Of a stretch of 64,000 bases of DNA, positions 53,176-61,565 are shown in pieces. Numbering within the stretch: position 1 is the stretch's first letter; every line of letters begins with the position of its first letter. The DNA is taken from NCBI RefSeq assembly GCF_036169555.1, contig NZ_CP108032.1, forward strand, positions 8,184,001 to 8,248,000, written 5' to 3'. Under the pieces are notes generated by a model. It made no database searches, had not been told where the DNA came from, and was given only the letters and a program-made list of their open reading frames with translations. The stretch is from Streptomyces sp. NBC_00306 (GTDB lineage: Bacteria > Actinomycetota > Actinomycetes > Streptomycetales > Streptomycetaceae). The position numbers and the translations under genes are program-made.

Positions 53176-53466
53176 TCATCTTCTGGTGGATCCAGCAGCG
53201 CCTGTGACGAGGATGCCGTCAGGGTCAGTGGGCATGTCGGTAAGTTGTAACCCGGCTGTGTTGAGGATCGTGGTCAGGGCGATGCGCAGAGCCTTGCGCA
53301 GGCCGGTGTTGGCGGCGCGCAGCTGGTCATCGGGCTTCCAACTGACGGTGACCCCGTCGCTGGTGGGTAGGACGGTGAGCCCTTCGGTGGTGCGGTCGGT
53401 GAGCGTGAAGCCGGCGTCGGTGAGTACGGCGGTGACCCGGCTCTGCAGCTGTGCGAGGTCTGTCAT
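53176..53466 (-). CDS. Hypothetical protein (fragment also at 9545)
   Basis: 96 residues from ATG 53466. MTDLAQLQSRVTAVLTDAGF, LTVLPTSDGVTVSWKPDDQL, LRKALRIALTTILNTAGL and DPDGILVTGAAGS. A small alpha/beta protein with no motif. A decayed N-terminal copy lies near repeat copy A, as this gene lies near repeat copy B, so a larger segment seems to have been duplicated once. Confidence 0.65.
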   Translation of the reverse strand: MTDLAQLQSRVTAVLTDAGFTLTDRTTEGLTVLPTSDGVTVSWKPDDQLRAANTGLRKALRIALTTILNTAGLQLTDMPTDPDGILVTGAAGSTRR

Positions 53467-53574
53467 GGCGGGCAGCGTATGCCCGACGCCGGAGGCAGGA
53501 GCAGTGACCCCTGGGCTGGGTTTGCTCATCGACTGACGGGTGCTTACCCGGTAGCCACCGAGCGCACGTAAAGG

Positions 53575-53601
53575 GCTGTAACCGGGACACCCGGTTACAG
53601 C
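53575..53601. terminator. Hairpin
   Basis: GCTGTAACCGGG (53575-53586) pairs perfectly with CCCGGTTACAGC (53590-53601) around a three-base loop. No gene ends close by on either strand. Confidence 0.5.
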
Positions 53602-53712
53602 GCCTCTGCGGTGGCCGACGCCTTGCGGCGCCTGGCTGCGCGCCGCATGGCCCCCGGCGTTTAAGGAGTACGGGCAAAGCCGAGTGAGCGCACACGATGC
53701 TGCTGTCTAGCT

Positions 53713-53756
53713 CAAGGTAAGTGCCGGACCCCGACCGGGTCCGGCACTTCACCTTG
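53713..53756. terminator. Long hairpin
   Basis: AAGTGCCGGACCC (53719-53731) pairs with GGGTCCGGCACTT (53737-53749), extended by CAAGGT and ACCTTG outside. No gene is recognised in 53467-53996. Confidence 0.55.
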
Positions 53757-53996
53757 TGACAGCGTGCGCCAACACGCCCTCACCAGGGCGCGGCCCGCCC
53801 GCCTCTTCGCCGCCAAGGGCACCCATGCGACGACAGCAAAACCGCCACCGAGCGCACGCCTGCAGGGGGCTTCCGGTCGGAAGGGCGGTCCGGACAGCAG
53901 TCCCGCGCAGAGGGCGCTCTGACGTCGCCGATCGGGGACACGCTTCTACCTGGCCGGTCCAGGCCCGGGCGCCGTTCGGTCGGGAATGATCGGGGG

Positions 53997-54887
53997 ATGA
54001 CCGATGACCTCTCCGCCGGCCAGAATCCCGAGCCGTCGCCCCGCGTCCGGGACGAGTTGCGCGCACTGGCCGCTGCGCGCCGGCTCAGCGTGGACGACCA
54101 CATGTTCACCGCCCCTGGGCTGCCGGGGACGTTCCGGCTGCAGCTGTTCACAGCTCCCGGGGCGCGCCCGGTCGCCGTGGCGACCCAGATCGCCGGCGCG
54201 GAGGGCATGGGGCTGATGAACGGGGTGGAAAGGTTCGCGGGCGCTGTGTGGGAGCGGCACTGCCCCGCTGAAGATCTGCCTCCGGTGTGGGTGGAGCGGC
54301 AGCTTTGGCCGGAGGGGGAACTTCAGGAGACCCGTTTCCGGCGCGTAATGCTCGTCCCCAGCGCCGACCGCTACCGGCCACGGGACCCGCGCTGGTCGGT
54401 GGTCACCCACGAGCAGCTGCAGGACCTGGTGGGTGCACCGGTCGCCACGGACCGCGGCGCAGGCTACCTGCCGCGCGCCGCCGAGCCGGAAGGGCAGCTG
54501 ATGTTCGAGGAGTTCGCGGTGGCACGTCTCGCCCGGCCGTATCCGTTCCGCGAGCAGGCCTGCATGCCGGCCGGGGTGCCGTGGTGGCGGTCCGTGCCTT
54601 GTCAGGTTCGACGCGGAGCTCCCGCAGGAACTGGTGGCTCTTCAGGGCCGGTCTACCACTGGCCGGAGATTCTTGTCGTGGGCTGTACTGCCGCCGGTCG
54701 GTGCATCGAACAGTGGCGTCGCCAGCGTGCCCTCAGCGATCCCGACCGGCACGTCACCGTTGGCGAGCCCGTCCAACCCACAACGAAACCGGCCGTTTCA
54801 GGATGGAGGGACAAGCTCACAGTCCCGGTTCTGGTGTTGTGGTGGGGTGGTCGAGGCCTGGCATTGGCTCGGTTCGACTCGCCCTAA
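53997..54887 (+). CDS. Hypothetical protein, C-terminal part possibly rearranged
   Basis: 296 residues, ATG 53997 after ATCGGGGG. The first 200 residues are coherent (VRDELRALAAARRLSVDDHM, GMGLMNGVERFAGAVWERHC, RRVMLVPSADRYRPRDPRWS, REQACMPAGVPWWRSVPC). After SVPC the sequence changes character, and DNA in the next frame reads WFDAELPQELVALQG, so a shift or a fusion point lies near 54600. Soluble, no catalytic motif. Conserved in streptomycetes without known function. Confidence 0.55.
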   Translation: MTDDLSAGQNPEPSPRVRDELRALAAARRLSVDDHMFTAPGLPGTFRLQLFTAPGARPVAVATQIAGAEGMGLMNGVERFAGAVWERHCPAEDLPPVWVERQLWPEGELQETRFRRVMLVPSADRYRPRDPRWSVVTHEQLQDLVGAPVATDRGAGYLPRAAEPEGQLMFEEFAVARLARPYPFREQACMPAGVPWWRSVPCQVRRGAPAGTGGSSGPVYHWPEILVVGCTAAGRCIEQWRRQRALSDPDRHVTVGEPVQPTTKPAVSGWRDKLTVPVLVLWWGGRGLALARFDSP

Positions 54888-54936
54888 TACGGTGCCGGGC
54901 GTAACCGGCAGGCGCGGTCGGCCGTTGTTCTCCCAT

Positions 54937-56700
54937 ATGTCCGGATTGAGCGATGGGTGTGCCGTGCCTCAGTTCAGTGTCCGCACAGTCCATCCTGCCG
55001 AGCAGAAGGTCGCGTGGTCCTGGTCTGCGAGAGGTACCGGCTTCCTGCACCGTTCGTTCTACGACATGGCAGCCGCCCTGCTGGGTACGGCCCTGATCGC
55101 GATGCGCGGCTCGCAGCTCGGCCGCTGGGTGGTCGACGATGCCGCGATCACTTTTGCTTACGCCCGCAGCATCGACGAGGGTCTCGGACCAGTGCAGCAG
55201 GCCGGGTCGCCTCCGGTCGAGGGCTACTCCAACCCGGCTTGGCTCGCTCTGCTTGTTCTGGGCAGGCGTTTGAGTCTGTTCGATCACCGTACCTATTTCG
55301 GTGTGCCGGATCAGGTCCTGTACCCGAAGGGCCTCGGTGTCCTGTGCACGCTGGGGATCCTGATCGCCATTTCCCGCGTAGCGCGGCGGTCGGTCACCAA
55401 CTCCTGGGTCGTGGTGCTGTTCTGCGGCGTGATCCTGGCCGGCAACATGTCGTTTGTGGCCTGGATGTTCTCCGGTCTGGAGAATCCTCTGTACGCCCTG
55501 CTGGCCACGCTGATCGCCGCCGTTCTCGCACGTGCTCTGCTGAAGAACCGGCTCACCGCGACAGGGCCCGCTGTGGTGACGGGTCTACTGGCATTGATGG
55601 CGGCCGTGACCCGTCCGGACGGGGCGGTCCTGGCAGCCGCCTACCCTGTGGTGGCGCTGCTGCGGGTACAGCGTGTGACGCTGGGCGCATCCGCGCGAGC
55701 AGCGGCTTGTGCCGTCGCTGCCTTCGCCGTTCCGTATGCCGCCTTCCTCGGATTGCGCTATGCCGCCTTCGCCCGCCTCGTACCGAACACCGCGCTGGCA
55801 AAGGCCCAGGACACGCCGACGTGGGAGTCGTTCTCCGGGACGGGGTCACTCCTGTCGTTCGCGGGGTGGACGGCTGTGCTGGCCGGCGCTCTGGTGACGG
55901 GAGCGGCCCTGGGGCGCTCTGGACCTGTGCGGACGGCACTGCCAGGTGTCCTCGTGCCCCTTGCCCTCACGCTCGCTGCCTTCGGTGTGCTCAACCCGGA
56001 CTGGATGCGCATGTTCCGGTTCGCGACGCCGGTGTGGGCGCTGGCATCCATCACCATCGGCATCGCTCTGACGGCCCAGGTAGAACGAGGATCGCTGCGC
56101 GTCAAGACCGTGGTCGGGCTCACCGTCTGCACAGCGATGCTCGTGGCATGGGGTGGCCAGCGGGAACGCGCCGCCTCGTTCCAAGCCCACCCCACCCTGC
56201 CCGTATGCCACGTGGCCTACCGCTACGGCGCCGTATTCAACGAGTACGCGCAGCGCCTGAAACTGACCAACGCCACTCTCCTCGCCCCGGACCTCGGTGG
56301 CACACTCCTCACCAGCAACCTCGCCGTCAGCGACCTCGCGGGTCTGACCGAGCCCACCATCGCAGACGCCTACGCCCAACGAGACATGCCTGCCCTGCGG
56401 CGCCACGTCTTCGAAACCCTCCAGCCCACCTTCATCCACGCCCACGGCGTCTGGGTCACCACTCCCGGCCTGACGGTTCCGCGGCTGAAGGCCGCGGGCT
56501 ACATCCGCCTCTATCCCGAGGGCACCGGCGGCGACTGGGTCCGAGCAGACGCTGTATCTGACCTACAGCGTCTCGCTGCCACCAGGTCATGGGCTGCCCG
56601 AGAAGTGTCGAAGCTGCTGAGCCAGTACAAGACGAACCCCAACGAGGCCTGTGGTCAACTCCGTCCGGGCCTGACCCTCGCAGCCGCACGCACCTACTGA
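54937..56700 (+). CDS. GT-C type membrane glycosyltransferase (AftB-like)
   Basis: 587 residues from ATG 54937; the start is approximate. About ten membrane helices, then a 150-residue exterior domain. The first loop has WVVDDAAITFAYARSIDEG and PPVEGYSNPAWLALLVLG, the DD and EGYSNxxW motifs of GT-C enzymes that use polyprenyl-phosphate sugars, most like the mycobacterial arabinofuranosyltransferase AftB and related putative mannosyltransferases. It would add sugars to a cell-wall or glycolipid acceptor on the outer face of the membrane. The GT-C fold is clear; the donor is inference. Confidence 0.8.
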   Translation: MSGLSDGCAVPQFSVRTVHPAEQKVAWSWSARGTGFLHRSFYDMAAALLGTALIAMRGSQLGRWVVDDAAITFAYARSIDEGLGPVQQAGSPPVEGYSNPAWLALLVLGRRLSLFDHRTYFGVPDQVLYPKGLGVLCTLGILIAISRVARRSVTNSWVVVLFCGVILAGNMSFVAWMFSGLENPLYALLATLIAAVLARALLKNRLTATGPAVVTGLLALMAAVTRPDGAVLAAAYPVVALLRVQRVTLGASARAAACAVAAFAVPYAAFLGLRYAAFARLVPNTALAKAQDTPTWESFSGTGSLLSFAGWTAVLAGALVTGAALGRSGPVRTALPGVLVPLALTLAAFGVLNPDWMRMFRFATPVWALASITIGIALTAQVERGSLRVKTVVGLTVCTAMLVAWGGQRERAASFQAHPTLPVCHVAYRYGAVFNEYAQRLKLTNATLLAPDLGGTLLTSNLAVSDLAGLTEPTIADAYAQRDMPALRRHVFETLQPTFIHAHGVWVTTPGLTVPRLKAAGYIRLYPEGTGGDWVRADAVSDLQRLAATRSWAAREVSKLLSQYKTNPNEACGQLRPGLTLAAARTY

Positions 56701-57324
56701 GTGACCACGACATCGCGCGGCGGCATCGCTTCGGTGACGACCAGGCAGGCGGGCATCCTTCCGGCTGGCCCGGGTGAGTGCTCCGGCTGGGCTTCAGGTA
56801 GCCCTGCTCGTCGCCGGAACCCTTGGTGGCTGACTTCGTTCGTCTGATCTTCCTAAGGCTGGCCCATGTGGTCAGTCATTGCTCGGGACGCCCGGTCATC
56901 TGTAGCAGTGCATCGCGGTTGGAAGGTGACGGCGCGCGTGTCCGGGTGGTTCCCGCACGACTGGGCTGAGTTCGCGCGGGTGTGCGAAGAAATGTGGCGA
57001 ACGGCTGTTACCGCCGTCGGCGCGGCCGGCCGGGTGATGTGCCGGGTGGCGCGACTGGTGGTGCGAGCTCGCAGGGCCTTTCGTTGAGGGTTCTACGGGA
57101 TGGTTGTAGCGGTCAGTGAATGTCAGGGCCACGCTCGACGCGCTCCTGTGCCCCGTACAGGCGACAGTTACTGATATGTCCGTAAACGGTAACGGGTGCC
57201 GGTCGTGCCGCCGTAGGTGGTGCCGGCGCTCCAGAGTGGGGTCCTCGGCCCGATAGGGGTCGGGGTCCGCAACTGCCGCCACCGGCTGTATCGGCTGGTG
57301 GGGCCCTGTTCTTGAGGGGACATC
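56701..57324. other. Intergenic with a doubtful short frame
   Basis: About 620 bases. A 73-codon plus-strand frame at 56866 (MWSVIARDARSSVAVHRGW) is possible but has no ribosome-binding site or known family. Otherwise nothing seen. Confidence 0.35.
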
Positions 57325-57801
57325 ATGTCTGCTTCGTCGACCGCCCGCCGCGTTGCCGCGACCGTGCTGACCGCCGGCGCTCTGGTATCGGCTGTTGCCT
57401 TGCCGGCCTCCGCCCACGACGGTGACCGTGACCGTCATCGTCAGCCGCGGGTCGAGATCAGCCGGGTCCAGGCCGACAGCCCCGGCCGTGACAACGGCTC
57501 CAACCGGTCACTGAACGCCGAGTGGGTCGAGATCACCAACAACACCCGGCGCGCGGTGAGCCTGGACGGCTGGACCCTGCGCGACCGCGACGGCAACCGC
57601 TACCGCTTCGACGACGTCCGACTCCAGGGCCGCTCAAGCGTGCGCATCCACACCGGCGTCGGCCGCGACACCCGCACCGACCTCTTCCAGGACCGCGGCC
57701 ACTACGTCTGGGACGACCACTCCGACACCGCCACCCTCCGCGACGACCGCGGCCGCACCGTCGACACCGAGTCCTGGGGCCGCCACCACCACCGCCGCTG
57801 A
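57325..57801 (+). CDS. Secreted lamin-tail-domain protein
   Basis: 158 residues, ATG 57325 after GAGGGGA. The signal peptide ends near SAHDGD (residue 31). A single lamin-tail domain follows: VEISRVQADSPGRDNGSN, EWVEITNNTRRAVSLDGWTL, RDRDGNRYRFDDVRLQGRSS and HYVWDDHSDTATLRDDRGR. EWVEITNxTxxxVxLxGWTL is the diagnostic core. These immunoglobulin-like domains occur alone or with nucleases in bacterial secreted proteins. The tail is His/Arg rich. A terminator follows. Confidence 0.88.
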   Translation: MSASSTARRVAATVLTAGALVSAVALPASAHDGDRDRHRQPRVEISRVQADSPGRDNGSNRSLNAEWVEITNNTRRAVSLDGWTLRDRDGNRYRFDDVRLQGRSSVRIHTGVGRDTRTDLFQDRGHYVWDDHSDTATLRDDRGRTVDTESWGRHHHRR

Positions 57802-57837
57802 CGCGGCAGCCCGCACCTGACCGCGGGCCACACCAGA

Positions 57838-57862
57838 GGCGGCGTGCCATCGGCACGCCGCC
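57838..57862 (+). terminator. Hairpin after the lamin-tail gene
   Basis: GGCGGCGTGCC (57838-57848) and GGCACGCCGCC (57852-57862), perfect 11-base stem with a three-base loop, 37 bases past the stop. Confidence 0.7.
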
Positions 57863-57946
57863 CCATTCCGAGTGTCGCCGCCGCCCACCGGCTGACCGGG
57901 GCACGCATCACTGATGATCAAACGCGCCTGCTGCAGGGCGCAGGGA

Positions 57947-57988
57947 CGAAGCCCCCGCCGGGTCCGATTGCTCGGGACGGGGGCTTCG
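57947..57988 (-). terminator. Hairpin after the secreted-protein gene
   Basis: CGAAGCCCCCG (57947-57957) pairs with CGGGGGCTTCG (57978-57988), eleven bases before the minus-strand gene's stop codon at 57999. Confidence 0.65.
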
Positions 57989-57998
57989 ACGCGGCAGG

Positions 57999-58475
57999 TC
58001 AGCTGCCGATGTTGTAGGTGCTGTTGCTGGTGGTGTTCCAGGTGTTGGCGGTGCCGCTGGTGCCGCCTACCTTGATGTCGATCGCCTCACCGGCCTTCCG
58101 GCTTCCGGTGACGTTGATCTCCTGCGCCAGGTCAGAGCACTTGTACGTCTTCCACGTGTGGGATGCGGACGCAGGGCTGTAGGCGACCCCCGCGTACTCA
58201 GTGAAGATCGGGCCGTCGTTGCACCATGCGTCGAGAGTGCCGGTCAGGGTGTAACTCGTGGGGCCGTTGGAGGAGACCTTGCCTGTGAACACGACCTCGT
58301 AGATCAGGTTCTCGAAGGCGTCATGCTGCGTGTACCGGACGTAGACGTTCTCGGTGGAAGCGTGGGCCGGGGTGGTCGCGGCCAGCGGAAGAACAACGGC
58401 GCCGAGGGTGGCGACGGTACTGGCCAGGGCCCTCAGCCGGGGGCAGCGGGGCTTCGAAGGCAGGGCAACGGACAT
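57999..58475 (-). CDS. Secreted hypothetical protein
   Basis: 158 residues from ATG 58475. The signal peptide ends near PAHAS (residue 40). The mature part, YVRYTQHDAFENLIYEVVFT, YTLTGTLDAWCNDGPIFTEY and TWKTYKCSDLAQEINVTG, has two Cys and a strand-rich pattern, ending TSNSTYNIGS. No family recognised. It is read toward a convincing terminator. The role is unknown. Confidence 0.7.
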   Translation of the reverse strand: MSVALPSKPRCPRLRALASTVATLGAVVLPLAATTPAHASTENVYVRYTQHDAFENLIYEVVFTGKVSSNGPTSYTLTGTLDAWCNDGPIFTEYAGVAYSPASASHTWKTYKCSDLAQEINVTGSRKAGEAIDIKVGGTSGTANTWNTTSNSTYNIGS

Positions 58476-58817
58476 CGAGGATCTCGCTCTCTGATGATCG
58501 ACACATGGGCGGCGTGAGCCTTGCCGCAGCAAGATCAACGACTGTGGAGACAGACCGATGCGGGGAAGAGACGTCGATGTGCTCGCGGGCCACTCCGGCA
58601 CTCGTTGATCACGGCAATCGCTTGGGGGCACGAAGAGCAGCACCGGGGAAATTCGGGCTCTGGCCGTAGTTCCGGAGCAGTGGTCGTGGGTGCTGCAAGA
58701 GTGCTGTCGGCCGTCACATCGTGGCCGCCGCGTCCAAGGTGAGCTCCTCCAACAGGACACGAACCATGGCAACTCCCCAGCCCGCGACCAGCGGATTTCC
58801 GCACACCGCGGCGGGGG
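58476..58817. other. Intergenic, nothing recognised
   Basis: About 340 bases upstream of the secreted-protein gene and downstream of the polyprenyl synthase gene. No gene or hairpin recognised. Confidence 0.4.
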
Positions 58818-59999
58818 TCAGGCGATGCGGGATCGGCACACGGCCTGGCTCGCCATCGTCCAGAAGCTGTGGGCGTTCGCCGAGTTCCCAATCAGGTCGG
58901 CGAGGGGCTCCCATGAACGTTCGAGGGTTGTGTGGGCTTCGTGCGTGCTTGCCTGCAGAGCTCCGCAGGCACTTAGCACGGCGATGGCGCGCCGCACCCG
59001 GCGTCGTGTAGCCCGTCCGTCGCGGAGTCCCCGCCACAGTTTCCGCAGCTGTGGTTGGTCGAGGAGTTCTACTGCGTGGGCGAGCGGCATGGTGACCTTG
59101 CCGTTGAACAGGTCCTCGCCGGCCCGTTTGGTCGCTGTGCCTCGGCGGATGACGCCTTGCATATCCAGTACGTCGTCGATGATCTGGTAGCTGGTGCCCA
59201 CTGCTTCTCCGAATGTGCCTAGGGCGGACCGCATCTTGGGGTCTGCTCCGGCGAGGAGGGCACCTGCTTCCATGCAGGCGCGTACGGGCGCGCCTGATTT
59301 CAACCGGTGGGTCACGCGAACCAGTTCCAGCACCTCGCGGCCCCCGCCGGTGGCGACGGCGGCGTCCATTTCCGTGCGATGGCCCGCCAGGTCCAGGCCC
59401 TGTCCGGCGTGGGCGGCTCGGAGTGCGCCCAGGCATGTCTCGTACACGGCGGTGCGCAGTGCGGGGTCGTGGGGGAGTGTGGTGCGCAGGGCGTGGTCGA
59501 AGGTGAAGTAGGCGGTGGTGCCGGCGTTGAGCGTGGTGGCCAGGCCGAAGACGGTGTGAGCCGCTGCGCGTCCGCGTCGCAGTCTCGCCTGGTCCTGGAT
59601 GTCGTCGACCATCAGGGATCCGGTGTGCATGAGTTCCATCGCCGCTGCCAGGGGGAGGTAGCGGGTGCTGTCGCCTCCGAGGAGGTCGATCACGCTCAGC
59701 AGCAGTTGTGGGCGCCAGCGGGCGCCGCCTGCCTCCACCAGGTAGCGCACTGGTTCCACGAGCACCTGGTGCAGTCGCCCGCCCGCCCGGTCGAGGGTCT
59801 TCGGTGTCAGGTGGCGGAGGTCCACGGGCCCGCACAGCTGCCCGATCGTCTGCGCGCCCGCGGCGGCGGGGTACAGGCTGTCCAGGGCCCGGGCCAGGGG
59901 ACCGGTCCACGGGCCGGCATCAGGTTCTGCGACGGCACGACCTGCGGTCCTGTCCGCTGCAGGCTGTGGGACCGCAGAGGACGTTGTCGGAGCAGTCAT
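58818..59999 (-). CDS. Trans polyprenyl diphosphate synthase
   Basis: 393 residues from ATG 59999. First Asp-rich motif VDDIQDQARLRRG with DDIQD at 132-136; second YQIIDDVLD with DDVLD at 275-279. The other conserved sites (GGARWRP with Arg, MELMHTGSLM, the KxxxP-like region after the second motif) are present. It joins isopentenyl diphosphate units to give a C15-C25 or longer prenyl diphosphate. The residues before the first motif (HTGSLMVDD) are compatible with a geranylgeranyl product, but length cannot be fixed. The N-terminal 45 residues are unusually Pro/Ala rich. It is divergent from the ABC genes. Confidence 0.88.
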   Translation of the reverse strand: MTAPTTSSAVPQPAADRTAGRAVAEPDAGPWTGPLARALDSLYPAAAGAQTIGQLCGPVDLRHLTPKTLDRAGGRLHQVLVEPVRYLVEAGGARWRPQLLLSVIDLLGGDSTRYLPLAAAMELMHTGSLMVDDIQDQARLRRGRAAAHTVFGLATTLNAGTTAYFTFDHALRTTLPHDPALRTAVYETCLGALRAAHAGQGLDLAGHRTEMDAAVATGGGREVLELVRVTHRLKSGAPVRACMEAGALLAGADPKMRSALGTFGEAVGTSYQIIDDVLDMQGVIRRGTATKRAGEDLFNGKVTMPLAHAVELLDQPQLRKLWRGLRDGRATRRRVRRAIAVLSACGALQASTHEAHTTLERSWEPLADLIGNSANAHSFWTMASQAVCRSRIA

Positions 60000-60153
60000 C
60001 GGTCGGCCGTTTCCCCTTCGCGTCTTCACCTTCCGGTCCCGGTGCGGCTCGGCTCGCGGCGGGCGCTTGTGCAACGAAACCGAAGCAGCTGGGGTAACGG
60101 CGTTGGTTGCCGTTCGTTAAGCGCCGGTACAGCTCGGTGAAGGGTGGCGGGAG

Positions 60154-60795
60154 ATGAGCAAGGGCGATCTGGTCCTGCGGGTGCGCGATGTGCACAAAAG
60201 CTACCGGCGGCGTCCTGTACTGCGCGGGGCGAGTCTTGAACTGCACGCGGGCACTTTGACCGGGATCGTGGGGGAGAACGGTTCCGGCAAGAGCACGCTG
60301 CTGCGCATCCTCGCCAACGAGCTGGCCCAGGACAGCGGAACGGTCGAATGTCTTGCGAAGGTGGGCTACTGCCCCCAGAACAGCGTCCTGCATGGAGCCC
60401 TCACCGTCGATCAGCATCTGCGCTACTTCCAGGTCGCCTACGGTCTGGACGATCTCGGCCGGGCCTCGCAGTTGCTGGAACTGCTGCACTTCGCCCCGTA
60501 CCGCCAGGCACGCCTGGGAACGCTCAGCGGCGGTACCAGGCAGAAACTGAACTTGACGCTGGCGCTGATGCACGACCCTGGAGTGCTCCTGCTGGACGAG
60601 CCGTACCAGGGCTTCGACTGGGAGACGTACCTGCGCTTTTGGGACCTGGCTGCGGCGTTGCGCGACCGCGGCCGGTCCGTGCTGGTGGTGTCCCATCTGG
60701 CATACGACACCAAGCGTCTGGATGCCGTGTACCAATTAGAGGGCGGGATGCTAAAGCAGGCGGCGCGCGCCGAAGCCCATGCCGGTGGCGTATGA
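60154..60795 (+). CDS. ABC transporter ATP-binding protein
   Basis: 213 residues. GIVGENGSGKSTLLRILA (Walker A), YCPQN Q-loop, LSGGTRQKLNLTLAL (signature) and PGVLLLDEPYQGFDWETYL (Walker B) with VVSHL. A short, complete nucleotide-binding domain of the ABC-2 type. Its TGA overlaps the ATG of the permease gene (ATGA). With the prenyl synthase and reductase genes around it, the pump likely exports or secures a terpenoid product; that is inference. Confidence 0.92.
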   Translation: MSKGDLVLRVRDVHKSYRRRPVLRGASLELHAGTLTGIVGENGSGKSTLLRILANELAQDSGTVECLAKVGYCPQNSVLHGALTVDQHLRYFQVAYGLDDLGRASQLLELLHFAPYRQARLGTLSGGTRQKLNLTLALMHDPGVLLLDEPYQGFDWETYLRFWDLAAALRDRGRSVLVVSHLAYDTKRLDAVYQLEGGMLKQAARAEAHAGGV

Positions 60796-61565
60796 GGCGG
60801 GGATGGCTGTGCTTCGGCACGGCAGTACGCTTCGCGCTCCTGGAGCAGCTGCGCAACCACCTCGCGCTGGTACTGATCGTCTTCTTCGTACCCTTGTGGC
60901 TCTCGCTGGCTTTCGGCGTCTTCGCCGAGACTCCCGTCCCCTTCTTCCTGCGCGCGGCCCACCGAACGGTCACCGTCGACGGCAATGTCCTCGCCCAGCT
61001 CACGGGGGCGTTCCACGCGCTCGCGCTGATCGTCGGCTTCATGATGTTCCTCGCCGCCACCCGGTCCGCCGACTTCGATCACCGCCTGGTGATGGCCGGC
61101 TACCCGCGCAGGTGCCTGGTACTGGCCAAGTACACGGCGCTGGTCCTCAGCGGTGCCGCCGCCGCGCTCTACGCCACCGGGTGGGTCCAGTTCTTCTGGC
61201 AGCCCGTACGGCTGGATCTGCTGGCTGCCGCATTGTTCACCGGCGCACTGATCTACGGGGGAGTCGGCATCATGCTCGCGGCCGTACTGCGCAGTGAACT
61301 CGCGGGGATGTTCCTCGTCATCATGGTCAGCTTCATCGATGTCGGCCTCCAAAACCCGATCGGCAACCCGGCCGCCGACAGCCCCGTTCTGCGCTTCCTG
61401 CCCACCTACGGTGCGATGCAGTCCGCCGTCAGCGCGGCGAGCCTCCACACCACGCCCTGGTCCTACCTGGCCATGGGACTGTGCTGGGCGGCCAGCACGG
61501 CCACGGTCGGCATGAGCGCGTTCACACTCCGCACGGGATTTTTGAAAGGATGGCGAACAGGGTGA
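60792..61565 (+). CDS. ABC-2 type permease
   Basis: 257 residues from ATG 60792. Six membrane helices, including LALVLIVFFVPLWLSLAFG, FHALALIVGFMMFLAATRS, YTALVLSGAAAALYATGWV and GMFLVIMVSFIDVGLQNPIG. No ATP site, so it pairs with the preceding subunit. The start overlaps the ATPase stop, and the next gene begins inside its last codons (61550). Export substrate unknown. Confidence 0.87.
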   Translation: MRRGWLCFGTAVRFALLEQLRNHLALVLIVFFVPLWLSLAFGVFAETPVPFFLRAAHRTVTVDGNVLAQLTGAFHALALIVGFMMFLAATRSADFDHRLVMAGYPRRCLVLAKYTALVLSGAAAALYATGWVQFFWQPVRLDLLAAALFTGALIYGGVGIMLAAVLRSELAGMFLVIMVSFIDVGLQNPIGNPAADSPVLRFLPTYGAMQSAVSAASLHTTPWSYLAMGLCWAASTATVGMSAFTLRTGFLKGWRTG